From contig AODO01000001.1 in NCBI GenBank assembly GCA_000341795.1, positions 243,137 through 307,136 on the forward strand: a stretch of 64,000 nucleotides of DNA, in the 5' to 3' direction. Numbering within the stretch: the first letter of the stretch is position 1; each line of letters starts with the position of its first letter. The DNA comes from Rhodococcus triatomae BKS 15-14. Lineage in GTDB: Bacteria; Actinomycetota; Actinomycetes; Mycobacteriales; Mycobacteriaceae. Of the stretch, positions 1-8,880 are shown in pieces. The notes beneath the pieces were generated by a model. It searched no databases. It was not told where the DNA came from and was given only the letters and a program-made list of their open reading frames with translations. A program made the translations under genes and the position numbers.

Positions 1-1998
1 CGGGGTGTCCCGGAGAACTGGATCGAGGGTCTGTGCGCGGTGCCGTCGTGGCGGGACGGGGGCGACAACCCACTGCGGGATCGCGATCCCGACGCCGATC
101 GGCTGTGGGTGAGCGCGACGGTCTGGGAGCCGTTGCGGGCGCGCGAAGCCTCGGTGGTGGGGCGGCTCGGCGCGGTGCCCTGCCTGCTGTCCACACCGTC
201 GTGGGTGGATCTGCGGATCGACCCGGCGGACCTGCTGGACCGCGTCCGCGAGTACGAGGCGACGGGCGCGGTTGCCGCGGAAGCCGACCTGTACCTGTCG
301 ATGACGCGTCTCGACCTGACGCTGATGACGGAGAGCCTGCGTGCGGCGTTCGCCGCACTCCCGGTGCCGGTGGTGTTGCAGTCCGGTGAGCTCATGACGG
401 TCACGGTGGGCGGTGCGGTGGCCGGATACGCCGAGGACCCGGTGGTGGAGCCGCCCGTCGTCGTCGACTCGAGGTGGAAGTCGTGGCGGCCCACCATCAC
501 GTTGCCCGCCGTGTTCGCCGACTTCCCGCCCCGACTCGACGACGAGTCGTACCTGACGCCCGGTCTCGCCGTCTTCCCCACCTGGGGGGATGCGGCGGGA
601 GCCGGCGTGGCGTACGACGAGTCGGCGGAACGCGGTGTCGTGCTGCGCCAGGTCGCCCGGCGTGCCACCCCGCTGACACCCGGGCTCGCGATCAACCTGC
701 TCGGCGCGCAACGCGGGTTCCATCACGCCGCCGCAGCGGACGGTGGCGCGGCTGTGGTCGAGGCGTGGCAGCGCGGACTGTTGCGGCCCGGTGTCGCCGA
801 TGTCCGTCTGCTGGACTGGAGTACGGCGCCGCCGCGGAATCTCGCCGCATTCGCGCGGTCCGCCGTCGATCTGGCGGAGGAGGGGCTGTTGTCGGTGCTC
901 TGGCCGGTGCTCGACGCACTCGTGGGCGTCGGGCTCGAGGCGCCGCGGATGCCGGCCGGGACCGTCGACGTCGTCGATGCGATCGAGCGCTTGCTGCCCG
1001 AGGTACGCGCCGCCGTCGACGCAGGAGGCGCCGAGGCCGCGGTCCTCGATCTGCCGGGCACGCGTCGCCTCGCGGCACGCGCGGGCAGTTCGCGTGCGGC
1101 GCAGGCCGCCCGGGCGATCGTCGCCCAGCTGCCCGAACCCGCCGCCGCGGTCCCGGAGCCGCAGGCGGCTCCGGGCCCCGGGTTCGCGCAGGTCTGGGCC
1201 GACGGCGCGGGAACCGCACCCGCGACCGCGGACGGGGTCACGCTGACCGCGACCTGGGCCGACCCGGCGGCGCCGACGAAGCGCATCGTCCTCGACCTCA
1301 CCCTGCCGGGTCGCGACGACCGTTTCCGGGTCGACAAGGGCTGGTACTACGACCTCGAGTTCGAGGGTCAGTGCGCCGCAACGAGATACACCGGTGATGC
1401 GCCTCCCGAGGGTGGCACCCGCGATGCCTGGCTGTACTGGGACACCGATGCGGGTGCGCTCGCCGTCGGCGAGCATCGGAACCGTACGGCCGGCACCGAC
1501 GCCCCGCTCGAACGGGTCGGGCCGGTACCGCCGCTGACCACGTCGATGGTCGCCGTCCTGCTCGCCGGTCTCTGCCACGACGCCCCGGACGTGTACTACG
1601 TCACCACGATCCTGACGGCCTGCGCGGTCGGCGCGGAGTCGGTCGGTGCCGCGATGCGGGCACTGCTCACCCAGCCCGACGTCAGCCCCGCCCGGATGAT
1701 GAAGGTGCTCGACAGCGACCCCGCGCTGTTGCCCGTGCTGTGGCCCCTGCTCACCGAGTCGGTGCGGTACGCGGCCGAGGCGAGTGGCACGCTGCCGCGC
1801 TGGCTGAACCGCGTGCTTGACGTCGCGTTGCGTTCCGCACCGGTCCTCCGCGAGGCCGCTCTCCGCGGGCTGATCCCCGACGATGCCGCGGCCTGGCCCG
1901 GGTTGGCGGCGGTGGCCGGGCGCCCGGGATCGGCGGCGGCGGCGGTCAAGGCCCGGACATTGCTCGGGGAGCTGGGGCTGTCGACGGTCAGTGCGTGA
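1..1998 (+). CDS. DUF6493-like protein, 5' end outside window
   Basis: The frame is open from base 1, so the true start lies to the left; the GTG at 40 is only an internal codon. About 665 residues are visible, rich in Ala, Val and Leu, with no signal peptide, membrane helix or nucleotide-binding motif. The composition and the C-terminal helical repeat-like stretch (roughly the last 150 residues) resemble the large actinobacterial DUF6493 proteins of unknown function, but I assign the family only tentatively. It ends convergently with the ABC permease, their last 11 bases overlapping. No function can be given from the sequence. Confidence 0.75.
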   Translation, partial: RGVPENWIEGLCAVPSWRDGGDNPLRDRDPDADRLWVSATVWEPLRAREASVVGRLGAVPCLLSTPSWVDLRIDPADLLDRVREYEATGAVAAEADLYLSMTRLDLTLMTESLRAAFAALPVPVVLQSGELMTVTVGGAVAGYAEDPVVEPPVVVDSRWKSWRPTITLPAVFADFPPRLDDESYLTPGLAVFPTWGDAAGAGVAYDESAERGVVLRQVARRATPLTPGLAINLLGAQRGFHHAAAADGGAAVVEAWQRGLLRPGVADVRLLDWSTAPPRNLAAFARSAVDLAEEGLLSVLWPVLDALVGVGLEAPRMPAGTVDVVDAIERLLPEVRAAVDAGGAEAAVLDLPGTRRLAARAGSSRAAQAARAIVAQLPEPAAAVPEPQAAPGPGFAQVWADGAGTAPATADGVTLTATWADPAAPTKRIVLDLTLPGRDDRFRVDKGWYYDLEFEGQCAATRYTGDAPPEGGTRDAWLYWDTDAGALAVGEHRNRTAGTDAPLERVGPVPPLTTSMVAVLLAGLCHDAPDVYYVTTILTACAVGAESVGAAMRALLTQPDVSPARMMKVLDSDPALLPVLWPLLTESVRYAAEASGTLPRWLNRVLDVALRSAPVLREAALRGLIPDDAAAWPGLAAVAGRPGSAAAAVKARTLLGELGLSTVSA

Positions 1999-2761
1999 GC
2001 CGTCGTCGGTACAGCACGTTCGCCCACACGAAGCCGACCAGTGCGATGCCGCTGCACCAGGCGACCGCGAGCACCGCGTTCGCCCCGATCTCGGTGCCGG
2101 TCAGCAGGCCTCGCACGGTCTCGATGACGGGCGTCACCGGCTGGTTCTCGGCGAATCCCTGCAACCACGTCGGCATGGTCTCGGCGGGCACGAACGCACT
2201 CGATACGTAGGGGATGAACATGATCACGAAGGTGAAACCGCTGGCGGCCTCGGGGTTCCGCGCGATCAGCCCCAACGCGGTGGACAGGTAGGAGAGCGCG
2301 ACCAGGAAGAGCGCGAGCAACGCGAACATCGCCGCCCAGCGCACCGGGTCGGAGGTCGGCCGGAATCCCATCGCGATCGCCACCGCGATCACCAGCGCGG
2401 CGGTGATCAGGTTGCGCGCGACACTCGCGAGGACGTGTCCGGTGAGAAAGGCGGAGCGGGCGATGTCGAGCGTGCGGAAGCGGTCGACGATGCCTTCCGT
2501 CATGTCGGAGCAGACACTCACGGCGGTCGTCGCGGCGCCGAACGCGGCGCAGAGCAGGATGATGCCGGGCACCACGTAGTTGAGGTAGTCGGTCCCGGTG
2601 TCGATCGCGCCGCCGAACACGTACACGAACAGCAACATCAGCGCGATCGGCAGTGCCAGCGCCATGATGACGGAGTCGGGGCTGCGCAGCAGGTGGGTGA
2701 GGTTGCGACGCAGCAGGATGGCCGTGTCGGCGACGGGGACGGGGAGGGTGGGAGTGCTCAT
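1988..2761 (-). CDS. ABC-2 type permease, DrrB-like
   Basis: A 257-residue integral membrane protein with about six hydrophobic segments beginning near residue 30 and an N-terminal cytoplasmic stretch that contains the RRNLTHLLRSPDSV pattern usual before the first helix of ABC-2 permeases. It should form the membrane channel of a daunorubicin-type exporter driven by the ATPase encoded just upstream. Its ATG overlaps the ATPase stop codon (ATGA at 2758-2761), so the two are translationally coupled. The substrate is unknown; drugs or lipids are typical for the family in actinobacteria. Confidence 0.9.
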   Translation of the reverse strand: MSTPTLPVPVADTAILLRRNLTHLLRSPDSVIMALALPIALMLLFVYVFGGAIDTGTDYLNYVVPGIILLCAAFGAATTAVSVCSDMTEGIVDRFRTLDIARSAFLTGHVLASVARNLITAALVIAVAIAMGFRPTSDPVRWAAMFALLALFLVALSYLSTALGLIARNPEAASGFTFVIMFIPYVSSAFVPAETMPTWLQGFAENQPVTPVIETVRGLLTGTEIGANAVLAVAWCSGIALVGFVWANVLYRRRLTH

Positions 2762-3720
2762 CGCGCAACCGCTTTCGTGAGGGGCTCGCTGCTGCGCTGT
2801 GAGCCGGTGAGTGCGAAGAAGACGTCGTCGAGGTCGGGGGTGTGCAGCTCGACGCGCTCGACCGTCAGTGTCTCGTCGATTCGGTCGAGCAGGGTGCGGA
2901 GCGAGGCGATGCTGCCGTCGGTCGGCGCGGTCAGCGCCAGGGAGTTCGCGTCGACCGTTGCATCAGAGAGGGCTTCCGCCGCGCGCCGCAGGTCGTCGGC
3001 GGAGCCGAAGTGCAGTTCGACGTGCCCTCCGGGCACGAGGGCCTCGAGTTCGCGTGCGGTGCCCTCGGCCACGATCCGGCCGCGGTCGAGGACGGCGATC
3101 CGGTCGGCGAGCTCGTCGGCCTCGTCCAGGTACTGGGTGGTGAGGAACACCGTGACACCGCCGCGGACCAGTTCGCGCACCACCGACCACATCTCGCGCC
3201 TGCTGCGGGGATCGAGCCCGGTGGTCGGCTCGTCGAGGAACAGCACCTCGGGATCGCCTGCCAGGCTCATCGCGATGTCCAGGCGTCTGGCCATACCGCC
3301 GGAGTAGGTGCCCGCCCGCCGGTCCGCGACCGACGCGAGGTCGAACCGTTCCAGCAGTTCGTCGGTCCGCTTCCGTGCCGCACGTCGGCCGAGGTGGTTC
3401 AGTTCGCCGATCAGCGTGATGTTCTCGCGGGCGGTGAGGAGTTGGTCGATCGCGGCGAACTGACCGGTGACGCTGATGGCCCGGCGGACCGCGCGTGCCG
3501 ATCCGGGCAGGGCGTGTCCGGCGACGACGACGGACCCGGAGTCGAAGGGCAGTGCGGTGGAGAGGATTCGGACGGCCGTGGTCTTGCCCGCACCGTTGGA
3601 GCCGAGCAGCGCGAAGACGGTTCCGGTCGGGACCTCGAGGTCGAGGCCGGTGAGTACGTGGTGGTCGCCGAACGACTTGTGGAGATCTGTCGCCGCGATC
3701 GCGGCCGAGTGTGTGGTCAT
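2758..3720 (-). CDS. ABC exporter ATPase, DrrA-like
   Basis: A 320-residue ATPase with Walker A GSNGAGKTT (about 40-48), signature YSGGM (139-143) and Walker B VLFLDEP (159-165). The switch position reads TTQYLDEADELAD, with Gln in place of the usual His, which is characteristic of DrrA-family exporter ATPases. A C-terminal domain of about 90 residues follows, as in DrrA. An AGGGAGC ribosome site precedes the ATG. It is divergently transcribed from the TetR gene at 3820 with a large palindrome between them, which suggests repression by that regulator. Substrate unknown. Confidence 0.93.
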   Translation of the reverse strand: MTTHSAAIAATDLHKSFGDHHVLTGLDLEVPTGTVFALLGSNGAGKTTAVRILSTALPFDSGSVVVAGHALPGSARAVRRAISVTGQFAAIDQLLTARENITLIGELNHLGRRAARKRTDELLERFDLASVADRRAGTYSGGMARRLDIAMSLAGDPEVLFLDEPTTGLDPRSRREMWSVVRELVRGGVTVFLTTQYLDEADELADRIAVLDRGRIVAEGTARELEALVPGGHVELHFGSADDLRRAAEALSDATVDANSLALTAPTDGSIASLRTLLDRIDETLTVERVELHTPDLDDVFFALTGSQRSSEPLTKAVAR

Positions 3721-3737
3721 GTTCCGCTCCCTAGAGT

Positions 3738-3779
3738 AACTGCGTATGGCATAAACTCTTGTTTAGACCATACGCAGTT
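3738..3779. promoter_or_regulatory. Nested palindromic operator between ABC exporter and tetR
   Basis: Two perfect 12-base arms (AACTGCGTATGG at 3738-3749, CCATACGCAGTT at 3768-3779) enclose a second palindrome TAAAC-TCTT-GTTTA (3752-3765) on exactly the same centre. The core is AT-rich in a GC-rich genome. Placement between divergent regulator and exporter genes fits a TetR-family operator controlling both. An RNA hairpin role is less likely because it lies upstream of both starts. Confidence 0.8.
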
Positions 3780-3819
3780 TTAGGATGAGCGCAAGCGTCG
3801 GACGGTGGAAGGAAGTCAC

Positions 3820-4590
3820 GTGGAGGACTCGGAACGCGTGTCGGACCCGGATCTCCCGCGCGCGGTACGGCTCGCCTGGGGAATGGAGAAGCCAGGCGCG
3901 CGCGGGCCGAGACGCGGTCTGAGTCTCGAACGGATCGTCGACGCCGCGGTCGAGGTGGCGGAGGAGGAGGGTGTCGGCGCGCTGTCGATGGCCCGCGTCG
4001 CGAAACGGCTCGGGTTCACCACGATGTCCCTCTACCGGTACGTGGCGAGCAAGGACGAACTGATCGACCTGATCAGCGACAGGGTGATCGGTCCGCCGCC
4101 GGTCATCCCCGACGGATCCTCGTGGCGAACGGGCCTGCGGCACTGGGCCCGTGCCGAGTACGAACAGCTGATGCGGCACCGCTGGTGGCTCCAGCTCGCG
4201 GTGGGCTCGTCCCCGCCCACCGGCCCGAACAACATCGCGTGGCTCGACGCGGGACTCGGCACTCTCGCGCACACGCCGCTGTCACCGGCACGGCGTTTCC
4301 AGGTCGTCCTCAACACCTCCCTGTACGTCATCGGCCGTGCCCGTTTCGCCGCCGACCTCGTCACCTCCGCGGGCACGGATGCCGGCGTGGCACCAGACGC
4401 CGCCGGTTACGACTACGCCGCCGTGATCGGGAGGCTCGTCGCGGGCGGAGGCTTCCCGCACCTCGCGGCGACCCTGGCCGACGGGGCGTTCGACGCCGAG
4501 CCCGGCGTCGAGTGGAGCGACGCCGACTTCCTGTTCGCCCTCGACGTGTTCCTCGACGGCGTCGAGAAGCTCGTCGAGCGGAGTTCCTGA
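3820..4590 (+). CDS. TetR-family regulator of the ABC exporter
   Basis: A 256-residue repressor-type protein. The helix-turn-helix lies at about residues 35-80 (LSLERIVDAAVEVAEEEG then MARVAKRLGFTTMSLYRYV), preceded by a basic PGARGPRRG stretch, and the C-terminal part resembles the TetR_C ligand domain of tetracycline-repressor-like proteins. I chose GTG 3820 because GGAAGGA sits six bases upstream; GTG 3805 in the same frame has no ribosome site. Divergence from drrAB-like genes and the nested palindrome between them imply that it represses the exporter and itself. Confidence 0.88.
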   Translation: MEDSERVSDPDLPRAVRLAWGMEKPGARGPRRGLSLERIVDAAVEVAEEEGVGALSMARVAKRLGFTTMSLYRYVASKDELIDLISDRVIGPPPVIPDGSSWRTGLRHWARAEYEQLMRHRWWLQLAVGSSPPTGPNNIAWLDAGLGTLAHTPLSPARRFQVVLNTSLYVIGRARFAADLVTSAGTDAGVAPDAAGYDYAAVIGRLVAGGGFPHLAATLADGAFDAEPGVEWSDADFLFALDVFLDGVEKLVERSS

Positions 4591-4594
4591 CCCG

Positions 4595-4613
4595 TTCACC
4601 CGATCCGGGTGAA
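4595..4613 (+). terminator. Short hairpin after tetR
   Basis: TTCACCC (4595-4601) and GGGTGAA (4607-4613) form a 7-bp stem with a 5-base loop just after the tetR stop. There is no T tract, so it could be a weak terminator or an operator for the next operon. Confidence 0.4.
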
Positions 4614-4727
4614 TGTTCCCCGGGGGTGCTGCGTTCGTCCGCCACGGAGTGGATAGTGCGAGAGAAGCCTGCGCCGTCGCCTGTCTCCCGGACCGCGGCG
4701 GCCCGCCCGACGGGATGGTGGAGCCGA

Positions 4728-6218
4728 ATGAGCGTCGATACAACCGGTGCGTCGAAATCCGTTCGCCTGCGAAGTCCGGCGCCACGGCAGCAGTACATCA
4801 CCTGGATCGCGTTGGCGATGATGACGACCAGTTCGGTCGCCAGCCTTCGGTCGGCGCCGTCGATGGCTGTGTACGGACTGGCCTGCATATTCCTCTACGT
4901 GGTCCCGGCGATCGTGTTCCTGTTACCGACGTCTCTGGTGTCCGCGGAACTCGCGTCCGGGTGGTCCGGCGGTGTCTATCGCTGGGTGGGGGAGGGGATC
5001 TCGGACAAGGCGGGTTTCCTCGCCGTCTGGTGCCAGTTCGCGATGACGATCTTCTACTACCCGACGCTGCTCGCCTACGTGGCGAGCACCTTCGCGTACG
5101 TCATCAACCCCGCGCTCGCATCGAACGGCCTGTACACGGCGATCATCATCGTGACGCTGTTCTGGACCGGCGTCTTCGTCTCCTCGCGCGGGATGAAGGC
5201 CGTGGCCGGACTGTCCAGCGCGGGGCTCGTCCTCGGGACCCTGATCCCCGGGGCCCTGCTGATCGTGATGGGCATCGTGTTCCTCGGTCAGGGCAACCCG
5301 TCGGCCGCGCCGATGGAGCTGTCGGCGCTGCTCCCGGCATGGACCGGCATCGCATCGCTCGTGCTGATCGTCAACAACTTCCTCTCCTACTCGGGGATGG
5401 AGATGAACGCGGTGCACGTGTCCAGCCTGCGCAAGCCGGCATCGGAGTTCCCGCGGGCGATGTTCGTCGCGATGGGCCTCGTCCTCGCGATCTTCATCCT
5501 GCCCGCGATCGCCATCAGCTGGGTCGTCCCCGCCGAGAAGTTGTCGCTGACCGCGGGCGTGATGCAGGCGTTCGACTCCTTCTTCGCGTACTTCGGGTTC
5601 GGTTGGGCCACCCCGATTCTCGCGTTGATGCTGATCGCCGCCTCCCTCGGCGGAATGCTGACGTGGCTGGCCGGCCCCTCGAAGGGGCTGCTGATGATCG
5701 GTCGGCAGGACGGTTTCCTCCCGCCGATCCTGCAGCGGCTTAACAAGCACGGCATCCAGAGGAACATCCTCGTGGCGCAGGGTGCGGTGACGACGGTGAT
5801 CGCACTGCTGTACGCGTTCATCCCGGAGGTGTCGAGCGCCTACTGGATCCTGTCGGTCATCACCACCCAGGTGTACCTGGTCGTGTACGTCCTCATGTTC
5901 GTCGCGGCGATGCGATTGCGCCGAACCAAGCCGGACCATCCCCGTGGCTACCGGGCCCCGGCGTTGTTCGTCCTGTGCTGGGTCGGACTGGTCGCCAGCG
6001 TCGCGGCCTTCCTGATCGGATTCGTTCCGCCCTCCCAGTTCGGTGGTGGCAGCGTCTTCGTCTACGTGCTCATCGTCGGTGGCGGATTCGGCATCGTCGG
6101 CCTGGGCGTGCCGCTGCTGATCCTCGCGCTGCGCAAGCCGTCGTGGAAGCAGGATCTCGCCGTCGACCCGCAGGGCGTTGTCGCGGGCACCCAGAACCCG
6201 ACGAACGCGGAGGAGTGA
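4728..6218 (+). CDS. APC-superfamily amino-acid permease
   Basis: A 496-residue transporter with about 12 hydrophobic helices starting near residue 25. The LPTSLVSAELASGWSGGVYRW region near the first helices and YSGMEMNAVH in the middle match the AA_permease_2 type, closest in feel to the glutamate/GABA antiporter or GABA-permease branch; I cannot set the substrate. The ATG at 4728 has GGTGGAG upstream; the frame is open further 5' but that part is antisense-like Arg-rich text. Two bases separate its stop from the next ATG, and the M20 peptidase follows, so import and peptide or conjugate hydrolysis may be linked. Confidence 0.9.
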   Translation: MSVDTTGASKSVRLRSPAPRQQYITWIALAMMTTSSVASLRSAPSMAVYGLACIFLYVVPAIVFLLPTSLVSAELASGWSGGVYRWVGEGISDKAGFLAVWCQFAMTIFYYPTLLAYVASTFAYVINPALASNGLYTAIIIVTLFWTGVFVSSRGMKAVAGLSSAGLVLGTLIPGALLIVMGIVFLGQGNPSAAPMELSALLPAWTGIASLVLIVNNFLSYSGMEMNAVHVSSLRKPASEFPRAMFVAMGLVLAIFILPAIAISWVVPAEKLSLTAGVMQAFDSFFAYFGFGWATPILALMLIAASLGGMLTWLAGPSKGLLMIGRQDGFLPPILQRLNKHGIQRNILVAQGAVTTVIALLYAFIPEVSSAYWILSVITTQVYLVVYVLMFVAAMRLRRTKPDHPRGYRAPALFVLCWVGLVASVAAFLIGFVPPSQFGGGSVFVYVLIVGGGFGIVGLGVPLLILALRKPSWKQDLAVDPQGVVAGTQNPTNAEE

Positions 6219-6219
6219 C

Positions 6220-6738
6220 ATGGACACCCCGACACCGAGTTCCGAGAGTTCCGATCGGTCCCGACCCCCGACGGACCAGGACGCGGTGAGCGTCGCGCCG
6301 GGCGACGACCTCCACGAACGGCCCGAGAACACCCATCTGATCCTGTATCTCGCGGCCTTCGCACTGTTCGTCGGCCTGGCCGTGTGGGGGCTCGTCGCGT
6401 ACCAGCACAACGAGGACGACGATCTGGCCCGGGAGAAGGCGATCGAGTTGGCGATGATGTTCTCGGCGTCCGGATTCGCGTCACCCGACATCGATGCGAC
6501 GGCGCGGGTCCTCGGCACGGACGGCGGCGCCGCGTGCGTCGACGACGGCAGCGCACTGCGGGAGAACCTCTTGCATCAGCAGATGGTCAACGGCGCGGCC
6601 GGACCGGGACAGCGTCCGATCCTGGTCGCCAGGAATCTTCTCGAGGGTGAGCGGCTCGTGCTCACCGTCTACTGCCCGGACCGTCTGCCGGAGTTCGACG
6701 CCTGGGTCGACGGTCTGAAACTCGAAGACGGGGAATGA
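6220..6738 (+). CDS. One-helix membrane protein of permease-peptidase operon
   Basis: A 172-residue protein I do not recognise. Residues 1-35 are polar and Ser/Pro-rich, a single hydrophobic helix follows (about 36-60, LILYLAAFALFVGLAVWGLV), and the remaining 110 residues form a soluble domain with three cysteines. GGAGGAG sits directly before the ATG, overlapping the end of the permease gene, so it is co-translated with it. It may be an accessory subunit of the permease or of the M20 enzyme; this is inferred from position only. Confidence 0.8.
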   Translation: MDTPTPSSESSDRSRPPTDQDAVSVAPGDDLHERPENTHLILYLAAFALFVGLAVWGLVAYQHNEDDDLAREKAIELAMMFSASGFASPDIDATARVLGTDGGAACVDDGSALRENLLHQQMVNGAAGPGQRPILVARNLLEGERLVLTVYCPDRLPEFDAWVDGLKLEDGE

Positions 6739-6763
6739 ACCCCGGCGTAGGAGAGGAGTTCGC

Positions 6764-8137
6764 GTGGCGGACGAGATGACGGCCCGTGAGGTGCGGTCGG
6801 CGGTGCAGGCGCTGATGCCGACGGCGAAGGAGGAGCTCGCGACACTCGTCGGGTTCCGATCCGTGGCGGACCCCCGGCAGTTCCCGCCCGAGGAGTGCCT
6901 CGCGGCCGCCAACTGGGTCAAGGACGCGTTCGTCGCGGCGGGGGTGGGGTCGGTCGACCTGATCGAGACGAGTGACGGATCGGCCGCCGTCGTCGGGCAT
7001 CAACCCGGGCCTCCGGGGGCGCCGACGGTCCTGCTGTACTGCCACTACGACGTCCAGCCACCGGGTGACGAGAGCAAGTGGACGACCGAACCGTTCGAGC
7101 TGACCGAGCGGGACGGCCGCTGGTACGGCCGCGGTGCTGCGGACTGCAAGGGCAACATCGTGATGCACCTCTTGGCACTGCGGGCGCTGCGCAGTTCGGA
7201 GACGTCGGGCTCGCCGTTCCCGGTCGGGATCCGGATCGTCGCGGAGGGGTCCGAGGAGATGGGCACCGGCGGCCTCGAGGCGCTGGTCGCGGAGCGGCCG
7301 GAGTTGTTCTCAGCCGACATGATCCTCGTCGTGGACACCGGGAATGCCGCGGTTGGGGAGCCGACCGCCACCATCACCCTGCGGGGCATCGCGAATGTGG
7401 TGGTGCACGTGGAAACTCTTGCGGGCGAAGTGCACTCGGGTATGTTCGGTGGTCCGGCGCCCGATGCTCTCGCCGCGCTGGTGCAGATGTTGTCGACGCT
7501 GCGGGACGAGAACGGCGACACGGTGGTCGACGGACTCGACACCGGCCAGACCTGGGGCGGGGCGGGCTACCCGGAAGACCAGTTCCGGACCGATGCGGGC
7601 GTGCTCGACGGGGTGGACCTGGTCGGTACCGGATCGGTCGCGGACCGGGTGTGGGCGCGGCCCGCGCTGACGATCCTCGGCATCGACTGTCCGCCGGTCG
7701 TCGGGTCGGCCGCTGCTGTTCAGCCTCGTGCGTCCGCCCGTCTGAACCTGCGGGTACCGCCGGGAACGGATCCGGCTGTCGCCCAGGCCGCGCTGACCGC
7801 GCATCTGACGTCACGGGCCCCGTGGGGCGCTCGAGTCACGGTCGAACCGGAACCGGTCGGTGCCCCCTTCCTGGCACGCACCGACGGCCCCGGGTTCGCG
7901 GCACTCGGAGTGGCGATGAAGGACGCGTTCGGCAAGCCGCTCGGCACCGTCGGTCAGGGTGGGTCCATCCCGCTGTGCAACGTTCTCGCCGACAAGGTCC
8001 CCGGCGCCGAGATCGTGATGCTCGGCGTCGAGGAACCGCGCTGCCTCATTCACGCCCCGAACGAGAGCGTCGATCCGTCCGAGATCGAAAACCTCGCGGT
8101 CGCCGAGGCGCTGTTCCTTCGACGGTTCGGTTCCTGA
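6764..8137 (+). CDS. M20-family metallo-dipeptidase
   Basis: A 457-residue zinc peptidase of the M20/ArgE/DapE clan, similar in length and motifs to M. tuberculosis Rv2522c. Visible metal and catalytic signatures are LLYCHYDVQPPG (H94, D96), GRGAADCKGN (bridging D127), EGSEEMG (E164 catalytic base, E165 ligand) and the C-terminal CLIHAPNES histidine. A dimerisation insert occupies roughly residues 200-310. The GTG start has AGGAGAGGAG upstream. It is third in the permease operon, so it may hydrolyse dipeptides or acylated amino acids brought in by the transporter. Confidence 0.92.
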   Translation: MADEMTAREVRSAVQALMPTAKEELATLVGFRSVADPRQFPPEECLAAANWVKDAFVAAGVGSVDLIETSDGSAAVVGHQPGPPGAPTVLLYCHYDVQPPGDESKWTTEPFELTERDGRWYGRGAADCKGNIVMHLLALRALRSSETSGSPFPVGIRIVAEGSEEMGTGGLEALVAERPELFSADMILVVDTGNAAVGEPTATITLRGIANVVVHVETLAGEVHSGMFGGPAPDALAALVQMLSTLRDENGDTVVDGLDTGQTWGGAGYPEDQFRTDAGVLDGVDLVGTGSVADRVWARPALTILGIDCPPVVGSAAAVQPRASARLNLRVPPGTDPAVAQAALTAHLTSRAPWGARVTVEPEPVGAPFLARTDGPGFAALGVAMKDAFGKPLGTVGQGGSIPLCNVLADKVPGAEIVMLGVEEPRCLIHAPNESVDPSEIENLAVAEALFLRRFGS

Positions 8138-8193
8138 TTCCTCGGGCCGCCCCTACGCGGACCCCCACCCGCGCCACCGGCGCCCTGTCTCCT

Positions 8194-8310
8194 GGCTGAA
8201 GGTGGCCTTCATGCGCGTCAACCGCACGAAGGCCACCTTCAGCCGTGGGTGTCCGACCGGCTGAAGGCCACCTTCATCTCGTTGGGCCGCACGAAGGCCA
8301 CCTTCAGCCG
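8194..8310. repeat. Cluster of four TGAAGG-CCACCTTCA repeats, bidirectional terminator
   Basis: Four related elements lie between the convergent M20 and bcp genes. Copies 1 and 2 form a perfect 17-bp inverted repeat (8194-8210 with 8228-8244, 17-base loop). Copies 2 and 4 are a perfect 24-base direct repeat (8222-8245 and 8287-8310). Copy 3 (8259-8277) is itself a near palindrome, TGAAGG-CCA-CCTTCA. The pair 8194-8244 can terminate transcription from both sides. Confidence 0.8.
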
Positions 8311-8332
8311 GAAGTGGGGTGGGCGCGGAGGG

Positions 8333-8806
8333 TCAGACGGACAGGTCGCGGCGCAGCTTCGCGACGTGTCCGGTGGCGCGCACGTTGTACTGCGCCACTT
8401 CGACCTTGCCGTTCTCGTCGACGAGGAAGGTCGACCGGATGACGCCCTGCACCGTCTTGCCGTACATCTTCTTCTCGCCGAACGCGCCCCAGGCCGTCAG
8501 CGTCGTCTTCTCGGGATCGGACAACAGCGGGAACGTCAGCGCCTCGTTGTCGCGGAACTTGGCGAGCTTCGCCGGCTTGTCGGGCGAGATGCCGATCACG
8601 TCGATCCCCGCCTCGTTCAGTTCGGCGAGATTGTCGCGGAAGTCACACGCCTGCTTGGTGCAGCCCGGGGTGCTGGCCGCTGGGTAGAAGTAGACGACGA
8701 CTTTGCGGCCGCGGTAGTCGGCGAGCGAGACGTCGTTGCCGTCTGCATCGGGCAGGGTGAAGTCGGGCGCGGTGTCTCCGGGGGCGAGCCTGTTGTTGTC
8801 GGTCAC
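8333..8806 (-). CDS. bcp: Bcp-type peroxiredoxin (thiol peroxidase)
   Basis: A 157-residue peroxiredoxin Q/BCP, the same length as M. tuberculosis Rv2521. It reduces hydrogen peroxide and organic hydroperoxides in the cytoplasm. The peroxidatic cysteine is C49 in YPAASTPGCT and the resolving cysteine is C54 in CTKQACDFRD, five residues on, the atypical 2-Cys arrangement. The GTG start at 8806 is chosen because TAGCCT (8814-8819) lies seven bases upstream, a leaderless promoter layout, and because this gives the family length. Confidence 0.95.
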   Translation of the reverse strand: MTDNNRLAPGDTAPDFTLPDADGNDVSLADYRGRKVVVYFYPAASTPGCTKQACDFRDNLAELNEAGIDVIGISPDKPAKLAKFRDNEALTFPLLSDPEKTTLTAWGAFGEKKMYGKTVQGVIRSTFLVDENGKVEVAQYNVRATGHVAKLRRDLSV

Positions 8807-8880
8807 GACGGTCAGGCTACTTGTCGGCGGTCGCCGGGTACGGTCATGGCAGGAAAGACCGACCACGAGAGGAAGTCCAC

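Noticed and set aside
4122..4727. N-terminal extension of the permease by 202 codons
   Set aside because: Overlaps tetR out of frame, is Arg-rich, and the permease has a ribosome site before ATG 4728.
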